The notes below the pieces were generated by a model, which worked only from the letters and a program-made list of their open reading frames with translations, did not search any database and had not been told where the DNA came from. Both the position numbers and the translations under genes were made by a program. Shown here piece after piece: positions 1-8,945 of a stretch of DNA of 64,000 nucleotides. This DNA is from Lachnospiraceae bacterium UBA935 (GTDB lineage: Bacteria; Bacillota; Clostridia; Lachnospirales; Lachnospiraceae). Each line of letters begins with the position of its first letter. The stretch's first letter is position 1. The stretch lies in the NCBI GenBank assembly GCA_002293525.1, contig DBDJ01000067.1, positions 57,019 to 121,018 on the forward strand, written 5' to 3'.

Positions 1-2407
1 TAAGCAGTTCCGGCAATATTACCGCACAGACAGGCGAACTCTCAGGATCGCAGGTGGAAACCGACACGCCGTCCTTCTGGCAGACAAATTCTGCCGTTAT
101 CCGTGCCGGCGAGGAAAACGCCAGCGGAAACATCCCCTTTGTCCGGTCGGCTGAAGTCGGCATATAATATGGGAAAAATGCCTTGGCCCGGTTATATATG
201 CTGTTTTTGGCAAGGTTCTGCTTCTGTCCGAATGTTCCGGTCAGGTTCAGCCGGGAGAGCGCGATAAATCCGCCGCGCATCGGATACAGAGCCGAACCGC
301 TGACCGAAAGCCGTTCATCCGTCACATGCTCGGCCACCTGGGCGGAGATCGCCTTGGTATCGTAGGTCACCGGAAGCTGGAAAGCTTGCCGCAGTCCGGT
401 AAGCTCACCGGTGAAACCGCTTAATTCCTGAGAAATAAACGGCAGGTTGCGTACCTTGTCATAAACACCAGGGAATTCCTTCGTATTGCCGTCAAGCTGT
501 GCCGTCAGGTTATAAAGCGCGTGCGGAGTCAGCGGAACCCGCCCGCTTACCGAGGCCAGCCGGCCATCCTGAAGTCCTTTAAATGAGTACCCGGTTTCCC
601 CGTGGTCAAATGTCCAGCCAGCCAGAGTCGCCGTATCCGCTGTATAATAGTAGTCGATCTGCCAGTCCATAAAAAGCTGAGCCAGTTCCAGCGGTGAAGT
701 ATTGATGGCAATCGGTGAGATCTTTCCTTCCACATGATATGGATGCCTGTCATGAGGATCAGACAAACCCATCAGCTGCGGGCTGTTCAGTACCGCCTGA
801 TAAAAAAGCGGCAAATAATCCGCCAGAAAATCCCCGGACGGCAAACCTTCACACTGTGCGGCGACGGCTGTCCAAGGCAGTTCAGCGGATTTCTGCGGTG
901 ACATCTGACAATAAAGCATGCCGTCTTTGGTATCTTCACCGAACAGACAGGATCGGAAAATCCCGTCTCCGCTCAGCATCAGCACCGGTTCTTTGGGTAC
1001 GGCAAAGGATTCGGCCGTCTTCGTTATCATCTGGTAGCCGGCCGGCAGGCCGGCAGTTACTTCCGCTCGTTTCTGAACTACTTCGTTATTTTTTATATTG
1101 GCCTGGGCCAACGGCCCATCCGGCGAAGCCATCAGGCCAAGCAGTCTTTCCGTCTCTGCCAGAGCGGTTTTGGCGCCGGGATCATGCGCTTCGTTACGGT
1201 TAATATACGTCTCCCATGCACGATACAGCTTTTCCCGCATGAAATGAAGCTCCCGGTTAAGCCGGCCCGCTTCCCGCTGCAAACAGCGCAACTGGCGATA
1301 TCCGGCAAAATCGCCTGCCGCATCAGCCTGCTGATTTGTCAGCTGCAGTTCATCATACTCTTCCAGCGGCGCAAAACTGCGGAAGGTGCGGCTGAATATC
1401 TCATCATCGACCTTAAAGTTGCCGTCCGGCTGTTTTTCCTGATCAAGCAGATCGTACTGTAGCTGGATAAGCTGATATTCCAGATCGGCCGTATTACCCG
1501 CATTTTCCAGATAATGCTGCCCCAGTACCGCTGCCATTGCTTCTGCCGACGTTCTGCCAAAGGACACTTCAACCGTTCCCGTCGGCGGATCCATGTCATC
1601 GTAATGATGTCCGGGCCCTTCCCAGCGGATATTCAATGCCTGCCCGAATAAAACACAGCCGTTGCCGTAATCCGTCCCCTCCTCAGCCGAAAATCCATTT
1701 TCAGTCAAGATGGCCGAAAACTCTTCACGGCTCCCGGCCTTTGAAAAAGGATCATTTTTCCGGTCAGAGAAGTATCCGACGACAAAATAGGTTAAATCAC
1801 TTGGAACCGGGACACCTTTTAAGTCATCATACCAGCCGAATACGCTCCGACAGGTCGGATAATAAGCCGCAAACATCGGATCGCCGCCGCCGAGTGCCGT
1901 CAGCTCCGGCAGATAGTCGCCTGGAGCGGGAACCGTACCTGCTTCATAACTCCGTCCCATAAAGCGGTATGGGCGGCCGGTGCCGTCTAAATACGGGATG
2001 ACGGTATAATCCCCGGCATTTTCCCCGGCGCTTACTTTACCGGTAAGGAAATCGCTCTCAACGATCATGCATTTTACCTGTATCTTATCGTGATCCCGGT
2101 ACAGCCTGGTCACGGCATAGCGGTTCGGAACCATGGGAAAAAAATAGCTATTATCTTTTACTTTTCCATGGGTAAAGGCATCGGGCAGAATAAAATGCAG
2201 ATGTACGCCCGCTTTCAGGCAGTACCCGTACTCTGTGAAAGCAGCCGGGCTGATACTGGCACCGAGGGCGGAACTGTAAATCTTGGTGTAATCGGGCGAC
2301 CAGCGCGGTGCTTTATACGTGTCGGTATATTCGTTACCAGTCAGATATGCCTTTACAACGAAGGGAATAATCAGATTTTTTATTGATTCATCATGTTGTT
2401 CTTTCAA
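1..2407 (-). CDS. Large uncharacterised protein, last visible gene of the DUF6603 operon (3' end outside window)
   Basis: An open frame runs from a TTG at 2407-2405 to the window edge (802 codons) without a stop. The TTG lies 2 nt after the upstream gene's stop and has an AAAGGA box about 9 nt before it; no ATG fits better. Residues 67-81 carry the motif GVHLHFILPDAFTHG, which I recall from large uncharacterised bacterial proteins. Residues of about 290-440 are rich in Glu, Gln and Leu and look helical or coiled-coil; the rest looks mixed and globular. I see no signal peptide or membrane segment. It belongs to the same transcription unit as the four genes to its right. Function is unknown; because the 3' end is missing, further domains cannot be judged. 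The reading frame is certain, the role is not. Confidence 0.85.
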   Translation of the reverse strand, partial: MKEQHDESIKNLIIPFVVKAYLTGNEYTDTYKAPRWSPDYTKIYSSALGASISPAAFTEYGYCLKAGVHLHFILPDAFTHGKVKDNSYFFPMVPNRYAVTRLYRDHDKIQVKCMIVESDFLTGKVSAGENAGDYTVIPYLDGTGRPYRFMGRSYEAGTVPAPGDYLPELTALGGGDPMFAAYYPTCRSVFGWYDDLKGVPVPSDLTYFVVGYFSDRKNDPFSKAGSREEFSAILTENGFSAEEGTDYGNGCVLFGQALNIRWEGPGHHYDDMDPPTGTVEVSFGRTSAEAMAAVLGQHYLENAGNTADLEYQLIQLQYDLLDQEKQPDGNFKVDDEIFSRTFRSFAPLEEYDELQLTNQQADAAGDFAGYRQLRCLQREAGRLNRELHFMREKLYRAWETYINRNEAHDPGAKTALAETERLLGLMASPDGPLAQANIKNNEVVQKRAEVTAGLPAGYQMITKTAESFAVPKEPVLMLSGDGIFRSCLFGEDTKDGMLYCQMSPQKSAELPWTAVAAQCEGLPSGDFLADYLPLFYQAVLNSPQLMGLSDPHDRHPYHVEGKISPIAINTSPLELAQLFMDWQIDYYYTADTATLAGWTFDHGETGYSFKGLQDGRLASVSGRVPLTPHALYNLTAQLDGNTKEFPGVYDKVRNLPFISQELSGFTGELTGLRQAFQLPVTYDTKAISAQVAEHVTDERLSVSGSALYPMRGGFIALSRLNLTGTFGQKQNLAKNSIYNRAKAFFPYYMPTSADRTKGMFPLAFSSPARITAEFVCQKDGVSVSTCDPESSPVCAVILPELL

Positions 2408-2409
2408 TT

Positions 2410-3222
2410 TTATTTATCCTTTGTACTCTCAAAAATCGCCCGGTTTGCCACCGCGATCAGTTCAAAGGCCAGCTTGGCCGCTCCGATGTCCTCATCCAGG
2501 ATCTTGCCGAGTTCCTTTGCCAATCCGGCCGCATCAAGGCGGCCCGATGAATTCCTATAGGCATTAATGTCGATGCTTTTATCCCTCAGCGGCCGTCCTA
2601 GATTTTCTTCCGTCACGTCTTTGGGTACCAGCATCTTTTCTCCCGGTGCAAGTCCGAAAGTCAGGCCGGTTTTTGGTTCCGCTATGACAAGCGATGTCAT
2701 TTCCCCGTCAAACAGCCCTAGGGCGATTTCTTCCGCAAAAGTATCCAGACGCAGCATATCCAGTTCCTTTTCTTTGTGATAGGCACTGACTTCCAGTCCC
2801 TTCAGCATCCTCACCAGCTCAGAGCGCAGAAGGAAACCCGTGATGATACCGGCGGTTTTTTTGCCGTTCGTCGCAAACAATTCTTTGGCCTGATGATTGC
2901 CATGCATGCAGTCACGTCGTGGAACATGCAGCATCGCCCTGGCTTGAGGAAGCGTGGCTACGAGACATCGCTGATCCCGCATACTGTCAGTTACCGTGAC
3001 CCTGCCGATACTGAGTGCGCCGTCGGCAAGTGCCTGCGTCCAATTGTCGTCCACGTGGAAAAAACGCAGGCTTTCCTGCGGCAAAAGGAACTCGTCCGCC
3101 ACCAGATAAGAAAGCGGAACCCCATATAGTAACTGTAGTTCCGTCACATAAGCTTCCAGGTCGGACGGAACGCCGGCGACTACCGATAAGTTAACGATAT
3201 TTCGCAAAAGCCGTCTCTTCAT
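2410..3222 (-). CDS. Uncharacterised protein of the DUF6603 operon (270 aa)
   Basis: The start overlaps the upstream stop by 4 nt (ATGA), indicating translational coupling. The most striking segment, about residues 31-74, contains VADEFLLPQESLRFFHVDDNW followed by ADGALSIGR; I recall this LPxESxRFF...DGAxSIG pattern from uncharacterised proteins encoded next to DUF6603 proteins, but cannot check it. The rest is mixed alpha/beta with a helical C-terminus ending in a charged tail. No signal peptide, membrane segment or catalytic motif is visible, so a structural or assembly role fits as well as an enzymatic one. Function unknown. Confidence 0.85.
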   Translation of the reverse strand: MKRRLLRNIVNLSVVAGVPSDLEAYVTELQLLYGVPLSYLVADEFLLPQESLRFFHVDDNWTQALADGALSIGRVTVTDSMRDQRCLVATLPQARAMLHVPRRDCMHGNHQAKELFATNGKKTAGIITGFLLRSELVRMLKGLEVSAYHKEKELDMLRLDTFAEEIALGLFDGEMTSLVIAEPKTGLTFGLAPGEKMLVPKDVTEENLGRPLRDKSIDINAYRNSSGRLDAAGLAKELGKILDEDIGAAKLAFELIAVANRAIFESTKDK

Positions 3223-4421
3223 ACCGTTTGATCCTTTTTACGCTTCCGCCGTGCGGAATCGGCTTTTTCCAGCTCCAGCAGGGCCCTGCCGATCTGCCCG
3301 GTATCAATATTTTGCAAGTCCTTAAACGCCGTAACATGATCAGACATTTTCACGTCGTTCCGATGCGCCAAAATCTTAGCGGCGATTTCCGGCCTGCTCA
3401 AAGTGATCAGTCGGCCCAGCTGAAATGCCGCCGCATAGCTGACATCAAAAATACCGGTTTCCTGATCATACATCAGCCGGCCGTCGGCGGTATGCGCCGT
3501 TCGCAGCTTCGGTATCGCCGTGCTGCTACCAGGAATCAAAGGGGAACGAAAAACCGAATAGGTCATTTCCCCCGTCCGCGTGTAATGTGGTTTGACGGCA
3601 GCGGCTCCGCCGGCTTTCTGATGTCCGATCTCGCTGCTGTCCGCCGCCAGGCCGGCAATCAGCTCTGTGAACGGCCTGCCCGCCTCGGACGTAGAGCGAA
3701 CGCTCCATTGATGAAGCGACACTAGCCGCACCTTGCGGAATCCGTCGGGAACATCATCGCCATAACCGAAGGCCGTGACCAGATGGCATGCCGATACCGT
3801 TTCTTCTCCGCTATGGGAAGGCACAAACCGATTGGCGATAATAACTGAAAAATAGCCGTCCTGCGCACATACTTCATCGGGCGACTTGCTCAAGTCGGCA
3901 AACTTGGCATGGGCTAAGAGCGGGATATCCGCTGTACTGGGAAAGATTTCCCGATACGTATCCACAGCGATATCCACAACCCTGCACATGTCCGTTTCCT
4001 CATCGAAATAAACGGACGGGAAGGCTTTCCGATCGGGAAAATAAGTTTCTGCGACCGGCGCGAACAAGTCACTTACCATAATCTGGCTTTCGCTCAAAAC
4101 TTCGTTTTTTGTAAGGACAATCAGGGCCAGAAACGGTTGTTCTCCGAAAGCCCACGGGTAACTCCTGTCTTTGAACGTGATAAACGGCAGCGTTGCCGCG
4201 AAATCACCGGCCACGCCGTTAGCCGGGTATGTGCCGAAAATACCTTCCGCTTCCAGTGAGAAAATACGGCGGGCTATCATATATTCCTGTGATGCCTGAT
4301 ACTCGGCCACAACAGTTCCTTCCTGCTTGACCGTTTGTGTAGCCATAAAATTATACTTCCCTGCCGCTACCGCTGGGACTATCTTATCTATTAATTTAAA
4401 ATCTGTCGCTTCGATTCCCAT
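3219..4421 (-). CDS. Uncharacterised protein of the DUF6603 operon (400 aa)
   Basis: A 400-residue soluble protein. Its frame overlaps the end of the 880-residue gene by 31 nt and the next gene by 4 nt. The ATG at 4421 has a GAGGA box 9 nt upstream; a later ATG at 4346 is possible. Residues of about 50-90 read FSLEAEGIFGTYPANGVAGDF then LPFITFKDRSYPW, a pattern (hydrophobic strand, YP, G-D, LP, PW) I recall from large uncharacterised bacterial proteins. The C-terminus is a basic tail (ARRKRKKDQ). No membrane segment or known active site is seen. Its position in the middle of the operon suggests it works with the DUF6603-like protein. Confidence 0.86.
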   Translation of the reverse strand: MGIEATDFKLIDKIVPAVAAGKYNFMATQTVKQEGTVVAEYQASQEYMIARRIFSLEAEGIFGTYPANGVAGDFAATLPFITFKDRSYPWAFGEQPFLALIVLTKNEVLSESQIMVSDLFAPVAETYFPDRKAFPSVYFDEETDMCRVVDIAVDTYREIFPSTADIPLLAHAKFADLSKSPDEVCAQDGYFSVIIANRFVPSHSGEETVSACHLVTAFGYGDDVPDGFRKVRLVSLHQWSVRSTSEAGRPFTELIAGLAADSSEIGHQKAGGAAAVKPHYTRTGEMTYSVFRSPLIPGSSTAIPKLRTAHTADGRLMYDQETGIFDVSYAAAFQLGRLITLSRPEIAAKILAHRNDVKMSDHVTAFKDLQNIDTGQIGRALLELEKADSARRKRKKDQTV

Positions 4422-7033
4422 ACCAAGATATCCTCATCAAACAGTATCTCCGCATCAGCCGTATAAATTGCCAGGGTGACATCTCGCGGGTTATCAATCC
4501 CCCTGCTTTTTAAAAACGCTGTCCGCTGCTCCTTCACCTTGTCAGCGGTATTCATAAATATCTTGATAGATCCTGCCCTGCGATACTTCCTCTCCGCCGC
4601 AGACATAAAGCAAAACCCCTTAAACCTTTGGGTGTTTAATTCGTAAAGCTCATCAAGGGATATGAAACGATGCTCCGGAAAGGCTGTAATCACGGTTTTC
4701 GGCGTCGAAACTTCATAGCCACTGACGGCTTCACGAAGTTCTCCCTCTCCCCCCCACATAGCGGTAGGAACCCTCTGACAATACTCTTTCTTAACGGCGT
4801 TCTTAAAACCGCTGTCGATAGCGATATCTGATTCGTAAGGAACGTCGCCGCTTCCCATCGGACGTATCACCAGGCTGCCGTCCGAGACCGGTATCGCAGA
4901 AACCACCAGAAAAGAAAGATGATCGGCATTTACATATTTTATCCCGCTACTTTCCTTGATCACCCCATCTTTCACCGAAACCGTCAGCGGCACTACGGCT
5001 GTGCTGCCGGAATCAGCGGCATCCGCAGGATTTACGCCATCCCAACATGCTCCGATATCCCTATTGTTCTCCTTCGCAGAGACGCTTTCCTTAGGAAGAA
5101 AGCTCTTCGCAAAATCATCATAGGTCAGCGGATCAGGCGGCTTGCCCTTTACGTCACCGAATTCAATAGTAAACGAGATAATAAACCAGCTAATCCGCGC
5201 TCTCCCAGCAAATTCCGGGCCCCAGAGGTGAATGTCGGCACTCAGCTCGATCGTAAATGTATGATGAATAAACCAAAGATTGACAGTGTAGGAAGCGCCA
5301 AGGGAAATATATACATGAGCAGAATACTGAAACGGCTTCCACTGTATCAAAAAGTCCGCCTGCGCAATAAACCATGCCTTCAGATTCCCATCCTGATAGA
5401 CCGCCGCCATCCGTGCTCCCGCCATCAGACAAGAAGGCGTAAGCGCAAAATATACTTCTCCGGTTATCGAAAGAGAACGGGAAATCTGCCATTTCATCCC
5501 CAGGCGCGGCACATCGGGATAATGAGCCGGTTTCTGATAATCGGGATGATAACCGCCAAGTGTAATTACGAAATCGCCGCTGTGCGGATTGTCTCCAAAC
5601 CACACAAACATCGCAAAGCCACCGGTAAGCTTGCACTTTTTATCCAGCACATAGGATTCCGATGTCAGCTGCGCCTCGACGGAAAAAAGACCATCGTCCG
5701 GATCGACCACTGCCTTCAGTGCCAGCTGCGCAAACGCAATCGGGTTCTTATCACACAGCGGCGGAACCGAGATATTGGCCACCCCAAGCAGGCTGAACGT
5801 AAGCTTATTCCCAAAGCAGACATTAAACAGCACGAAACTTTCTGCGATATTGAAAGTCGTAAATCTGATCCCTGCGGAAATAAATTTTTGTCCGTCCTCA
5901 TTGACGATATAACCGCTGTCCAGCTCGGCAATCAGTTCGGCCAGCGGCATTTTCGGCTTTCCGTTTGCTGCCGCCACCAGCGGAAATTTCGGCACTTCAT
6001 TGATTGCCGGCAGCATCAGATTCTTATTATATCCGAAGGCTGCCGCTATTCCCGTTATGAAAAAGGCCGGCGGCCCGCCGAGGTTGGCATTTAAAATCAC
6101 ATAAGCCAGTAAATGACCACGCTCATACGTGCCCGCCAGAGTTACGCGGAACGTGCTGATTCCAATGGTCAGTGCCCCCGCATATTTCTCTCCCGTCTTA
6201 TTAAAAGCCCCGCTGACCGTAAAAACGCTGCTCTCGAATGCTACGCCAAAACCGGTAATCAAAAAATTTACGCTTTTTTTCTGAAGATTCACATCCAGAC
6301 CAGCCCCTAATACCGAAAGCGTGAACGGACTGACCGCCAGCGACATGTCGAACAGAAAAGCAAGACTGCCGCCAGCATAGGAAAACCCCGCCCGGTGCAG
6401 CGTTACTACCGATATCTTTTTATTTATTGTTGCCCAGAATACTTTAGCAGTGTCCGGGCTTGCCACCGATACCGTGTTTTTAACATATGGATTCAGCAAG
6501 TGCGCAAATCTAACCCCACAGATATTACCGGCAAGACTTAAGCCTGCATCAACATCTGCGCCGGCATAGGATGCCGGCTTGGTACTGAAAACAACGCACA
6601 CATCCGCAATGCCAAGAGAAATACCGCCGACGAATTCACAGACAAACGGCATGTCATGCAAGTCAAAGTCAGAAAGCCGGAAAGCAAACAGATAATCACC
6701 CGCCCCGGCCTGATAAACAAAAAGACATTCCCGCAACAGCCCGTCAAACTCACACTGAAACGAAAGGGCGCCGCTCCGGTACGATACCCCCAGCCGCTCG
6801 ACAACGATACCGAATATAGCCGGGATATCCAGTTGCAGCCCGAAAGTCCCGGCCATGTCATGTAAAAATCCGCTCAGGTCAAGGGCCATATCCGCATAAA
6901 CCGACAGGTTCACGGATTCGCCGTTTTTTTCAGCGGATCCCGTGAACCTGTAGCCACAAATATCAACCCCCAGCTTTACCGCTAGGTTTGTAGCATTTTG
7001 CGCAAGTATCTTATAATTGACATTTTGCCCCAT
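4391..7033 (-). CDS. DUF6603-like large beta-rich protein (880 aa)
   Basis: A very long protein of repeated short strands rich in Gly, Phe, Ser and Val, with almost no charged coiled-coil until the C-terminal 200 residues. Residues of about 320-350 contain GIAAAFGYNKNLMLPAINEV then PKFPLV, which I recognise as the hallmark of DUF6603, a family of unknown function. The repeated strand pattern (for example GDFVITLGGY and SLSITGEVYFALTPS) suggests a beta-solenoid or barrel-like fold. No signal peptide is seen. ATG at 7033 shares one base with the stop of the preceding gene (TGATG), so the two are translationally coupled. The C-terminal part, about residues 650-880, is more globular. Function is unknown; the family assignment is from memory. 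Confidence 0.85.
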   Translation of the reverse strand: MGQNVNYKILAQNATNLAVKLGVDICGYRFTGSAEKNGESVNLSVYADMALDLSGFLHDMAGTFGLQLDIPAIFGIVVERLGVSYRSGALSFQCEFDGLLRECLFVYQAGAGDYLFAFRLSDFDLHDMPFVCEFVGGISLGIADVCVVFSTKPASYAGADVDAGLSLAGNICGVRFAHLLNPYVKNTVSVASPDTAKVFWATINKKISVVTLHRAGFSYAGGSLAFLFDMSLAVSPFTLSVLGAGLDVNLQKKSVNFLITGFGVAFESSVFTVSGAFNKTGEKYAGALTIGISTFRVTLAGTYERGHLLAYVILNANLGGPPAFFITGIAAAFGYNKNLMLPAINEVPKFPLVAAANGKPKMPLAELIAELDSGYIVNEDGQKFISAGIRFTTFNIAESFVLFNVCFGNKLTFSLLGVANISVPPLCDKNPIAFAQLALKAVVDPDDGLFSVEAQLTSESYVLDKKCKLTGGFAMFVWFGDNPHSGDFVITLGGYHPDYQKPAHYPDVPRLGMKWQISRSLSITGEVYFALTPSCLMAGARMAAVYQDGNLKAWFIAQADFLIQWKPFQYSAHVYISLGASYTVNLWFIHHTFTIELSADIHLWGPEFAGRARISWFIISFTIEFGDVKGKPPDPLTYDDFAKSFLPKESVSAKENNRDIGACWDGVNPADAADSGSTAVVPLTVSVKDGVIKESSGIKYVNADHLSFLVVSAIPVSDGSLVIRPMGSGDVPYESDIAIDSGFKNAVKKEYCQRVPTAMWGGEGELREAVSGYEVSTPKTVITAFPEHRFISLDELYELNTQRFKGFCFMSAAERKYRRAGSIKIFMNTADKVKEQRTAFLKSRGIDNPRDVTLAIYTADAEILFDEDILVWESKRQILN

Positions 7034-7587
7034 CAGCTGAACTTGTCAAGAATATCTCCGACCGTCGCCATGCCCATTGCATCGGTCACTTTCTGACGGG
7101 TACTGTTCCACATGGAAAATGAGAGAGATTCTACCCGGAAAGGAACATTCTCAGGAGTGGTCGGGGTAAAAGAGTTAGTCATCCCAAGCGAAAATGCATA
7201 TTCATGCTTGGGCGGATTTGTGCCTTCCCCTTTATCCGCTTCATGGCTGCTGTAATAGTAGAAGGCCTGATTCACGTCTATCGATGTCGCCGCCAGGCCG
7301 CCCGTAAACCCAAGCTCTTTCACAACCGAGTCTATGGAACTTTGCACGCTGCTGTCGATCCCTGCCGCAGTACAGACATCAATCAGCTTTACGGATTGAC
7401 GGGGATTCTCGGACGCCGGAAAAACCAGAACCCGCATCCCTGCCTCATCTCTCTCCAACATTGCCCCAAGATGTATCCCAAAAACCGACGCAATAATACC
7501 GGCATTTAAAGAAGCCGCTGGGCTGGCTTGAATCTTAGTGTTTTCTGCATTAGTAGTAGTAATAGTAGTAATTTGATACTCTGGCAT
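7033..7587 (-). CDS. Small partner protein, first gene of the DUF6603 operon (184 aa)
   Basis: First gene of the operon, preceded by AAAGGGG about 8 nt before the ATG at 7587 and by a sigma-A promoter. The N-terminus is a Thr/Asn/Ala-rich low-complexity segment (residues 1-28), followed by a compact mixed alpha/beta protein. The C-terminal half has FRVESLSFSMWNSTRQKV, which resembles the strand-rich style of the 880-residue neighbour. No signal peptide or membrane helix. The coupled stop/start with the DUF6603-like gene suggests the two products are made in similar amounts and may bind each other. I do not recognise a family. Confidence 0.85.
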   Translation of the reverse strand: MPEYQITTITTTNAENTKIQASPAASLNAGIIASVFGIHLGAMLERDEAGMRVLVFPASENPRQSVKLIDVCTAAGIDSSVQSSIDSVVKELGFTGGLAATSIDVNQAFYYYSSHEADKGEGTNPPKHEYAFSLGMTNSFTPTTPENVPFRVESLSFSMWNSTRQKVTDAMGMATVGDILDKFS

Positions 7588-7678
7588 AATTTACCCCTTT
7601 CTTTTGAATCCCCGACAGTCACCTTTCCCAGTAAACTGTCTTTGTCCTTAGTTCGTATTTTTACCAAATAATGGTAAT

Positions 7679-7707
7679 ATTATAACATCTACTAAGTTTC
7701 AGTGCAA
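7679..7707 (-). promoter_or_regulatory. Sigma-A promoter of the DUF6603 operon
   Basis: On the minus strand TTGCAC (7707-7702) and TATAAT (7684-7679) are separated by exactly 17 nt, near-consensus for sigma-A. Transcription would start near 7672, giving a leader of about 85 nt before the ATG at 7587. A palindrome (TTACCA, 5 nt, TGGTAA; 7661-7677) overlaps the expected start site and could be an operator. A second inverted repeat (GACAGT...ACTGTC, about 7613-7641) lies in the leader. Confidence 0.7.
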
Positions 7708-7730
7708 TACAGAAATATGCATGAATTATT

Positions 7731-7918
7731 ATATTTCCCGCTAAGGAAAAGACCAGTGGTGGACGGCCACGGATGGCCGGCCAAGTCATCACGCGCCATG
7801 GAAGGCGCTTGATGACGACACGGAAGCTGCCATTACTTCGGGCGGGAAATTTAGTTGCACTTTTTTCGGGAGCCGGAACCGGAGCCGATGAGGCCCGGGC
7901 AATCTGGCGATGACCGCG
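7731..7918 (+). repeat. Dispersed 260-bp repeat, copy A (left end missing)
   Basis: This stretch matches, with substitutions, the element found twice at 30154-30414 and 30704-30963. Shared blocks include GTGGTGGACGGCCACGGATG (7755 on), a hairpin GCGCC...GGCGC, and the right end with AGTTGCACTT, CCGGAGCCGATGA and GGCGATGACCGC. Copy A is more diverged than the other two and lacks the left terminal inverted repeat. The area 7588-8141 has no convincing gene; a 92-codon minus-strand frame lies within the repeat and is rejected. Confidence 0.75.
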
Positions 7919-8141
7919 TAGCCAGTCAGCTGATGGCAAAGATCACCGCAGTCGCAATTTATCAGATCAGCGCACCGGATTTTAAGAAATGCCGTATTTC
8001 TGCCATAGTTACTGGCGGTTTATTTTAAAAACTATCCCTCAGTCCGCCATTCATCGGCTTCTCGGACAGCGAAATTAATTCATGCATTAAGACGTTAAAG
8101 TTAGGGCTCGGGGGCCGGAGGGATGGACGGTCTGAATGGTA

Positions 8142-8723
8142 CTAAGAAGATTCTGCCCTTTCCATTATCACCCTTACAATCCGTAAAAACATCCCCACAT
8201 AACGGTCCGCTCTTCTCACCAACCGTTTTTCACCCTTCTTATCCAGCAATACAAATTCTATGCCGCTATCTTCCATCAACCCAGCATCCGTCGCCGCATT
8301 CCGTACAGAATCCATATCCTTTAATACCTGCCACAAAACGAGCTTGTCCACATCCCAAAAGGAACTGCTGTTATTATTCCACCGCAGCAAACGATTCATA
8401 AAGTCAATCTCCCCGGATATTGCTTCGTTCCGGTACATACCATTGAACTTGACCTTTTGAATATTTTCTGCCGTCAATTTGCTTAAGTCCTCATATGTCG
8501 AGCTTTCCGCCTCCCTGTCCAGGCGGAACCCCTGTAACATCAGAAGAACTTCTTCTTTCGTTTCCATAATCAAATCATCCCTTGATACTTCAAAAAAATC
8601 CAGAAAATCAATTAACTCATATTCTTGGATTTCTGATTTATCAATATTGTAATAATCTAAAAATTCATCAGGCGAGATTCTTGGTTTTCTGGTTTTTGAC
8701 AAAATACTGTAAGTCTGCCACAT
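8142..8723 (-). CDS. Hypothetical protein (193 aa)
   Basis: The ATG at 8723 has a strong AGGAAGGAAG box. The product is acidic in the middle and predicted mostly helical (for example DFLDFFEVSRDDL and EVLLMLQGF), with no signal peptide or membrane helix. I do not recognise a domain. It lies alone between the 260-bp repeat and two LytTR regulators on the same strand. Codon use is ordinary for the region, so it is probably a real gene. Confidence 0.75.
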   Translation of the reverse strand: MWQTYSILSKTRKPRISPDEFLDYYNIDKSEIQEYELIDFLDFFEVSRDDLIMETKEEVLLMLQGFRLDREAESSTYEDLSKLTAENIQKVKFNGMYRNEAISGEIDFMNRLLRWNNNSSSFWDVDKLVLWQVLKDMDSVRNAATDAGLMEDSGIEFVLLDKKGEKRLVRRADRYVGMFLRIVRVIMERAESS

Positions 8724-8945
8724 ATTACTTCTTCCTTCCTAACATAAATACGACTCACGCTATTTCAAATCAGGCTTCCGCAACGATCCATTAATATTGA
8801 TAATGACATCATAAAAATTAACAAATGCTCCATTACACATATATGCAGGCAGCTCACTTTTTAGAACCCTTATATTATAAAGAATACACTAAATCCAGTA
8901 ATATTAATATATAATTGTTATAAATAGCCCTTCTCCTCGTAATAA

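Noticed and set aside
4919..6094. 391-codon plus-strand frame within the DUF6603 gene
   Set aside because: It is the antisense of a clear gene; basic and Ile/Arg-rich composition and absent ribosome site are typical of a shadow frame.
7661..7939. 92-codon minus-strand frame inside repeat copy A
   Set aside because: It is rich in Arg, Ala and Pro, has no ribosome binding site, and is created by the conserved hairpin sequence of the repeat.
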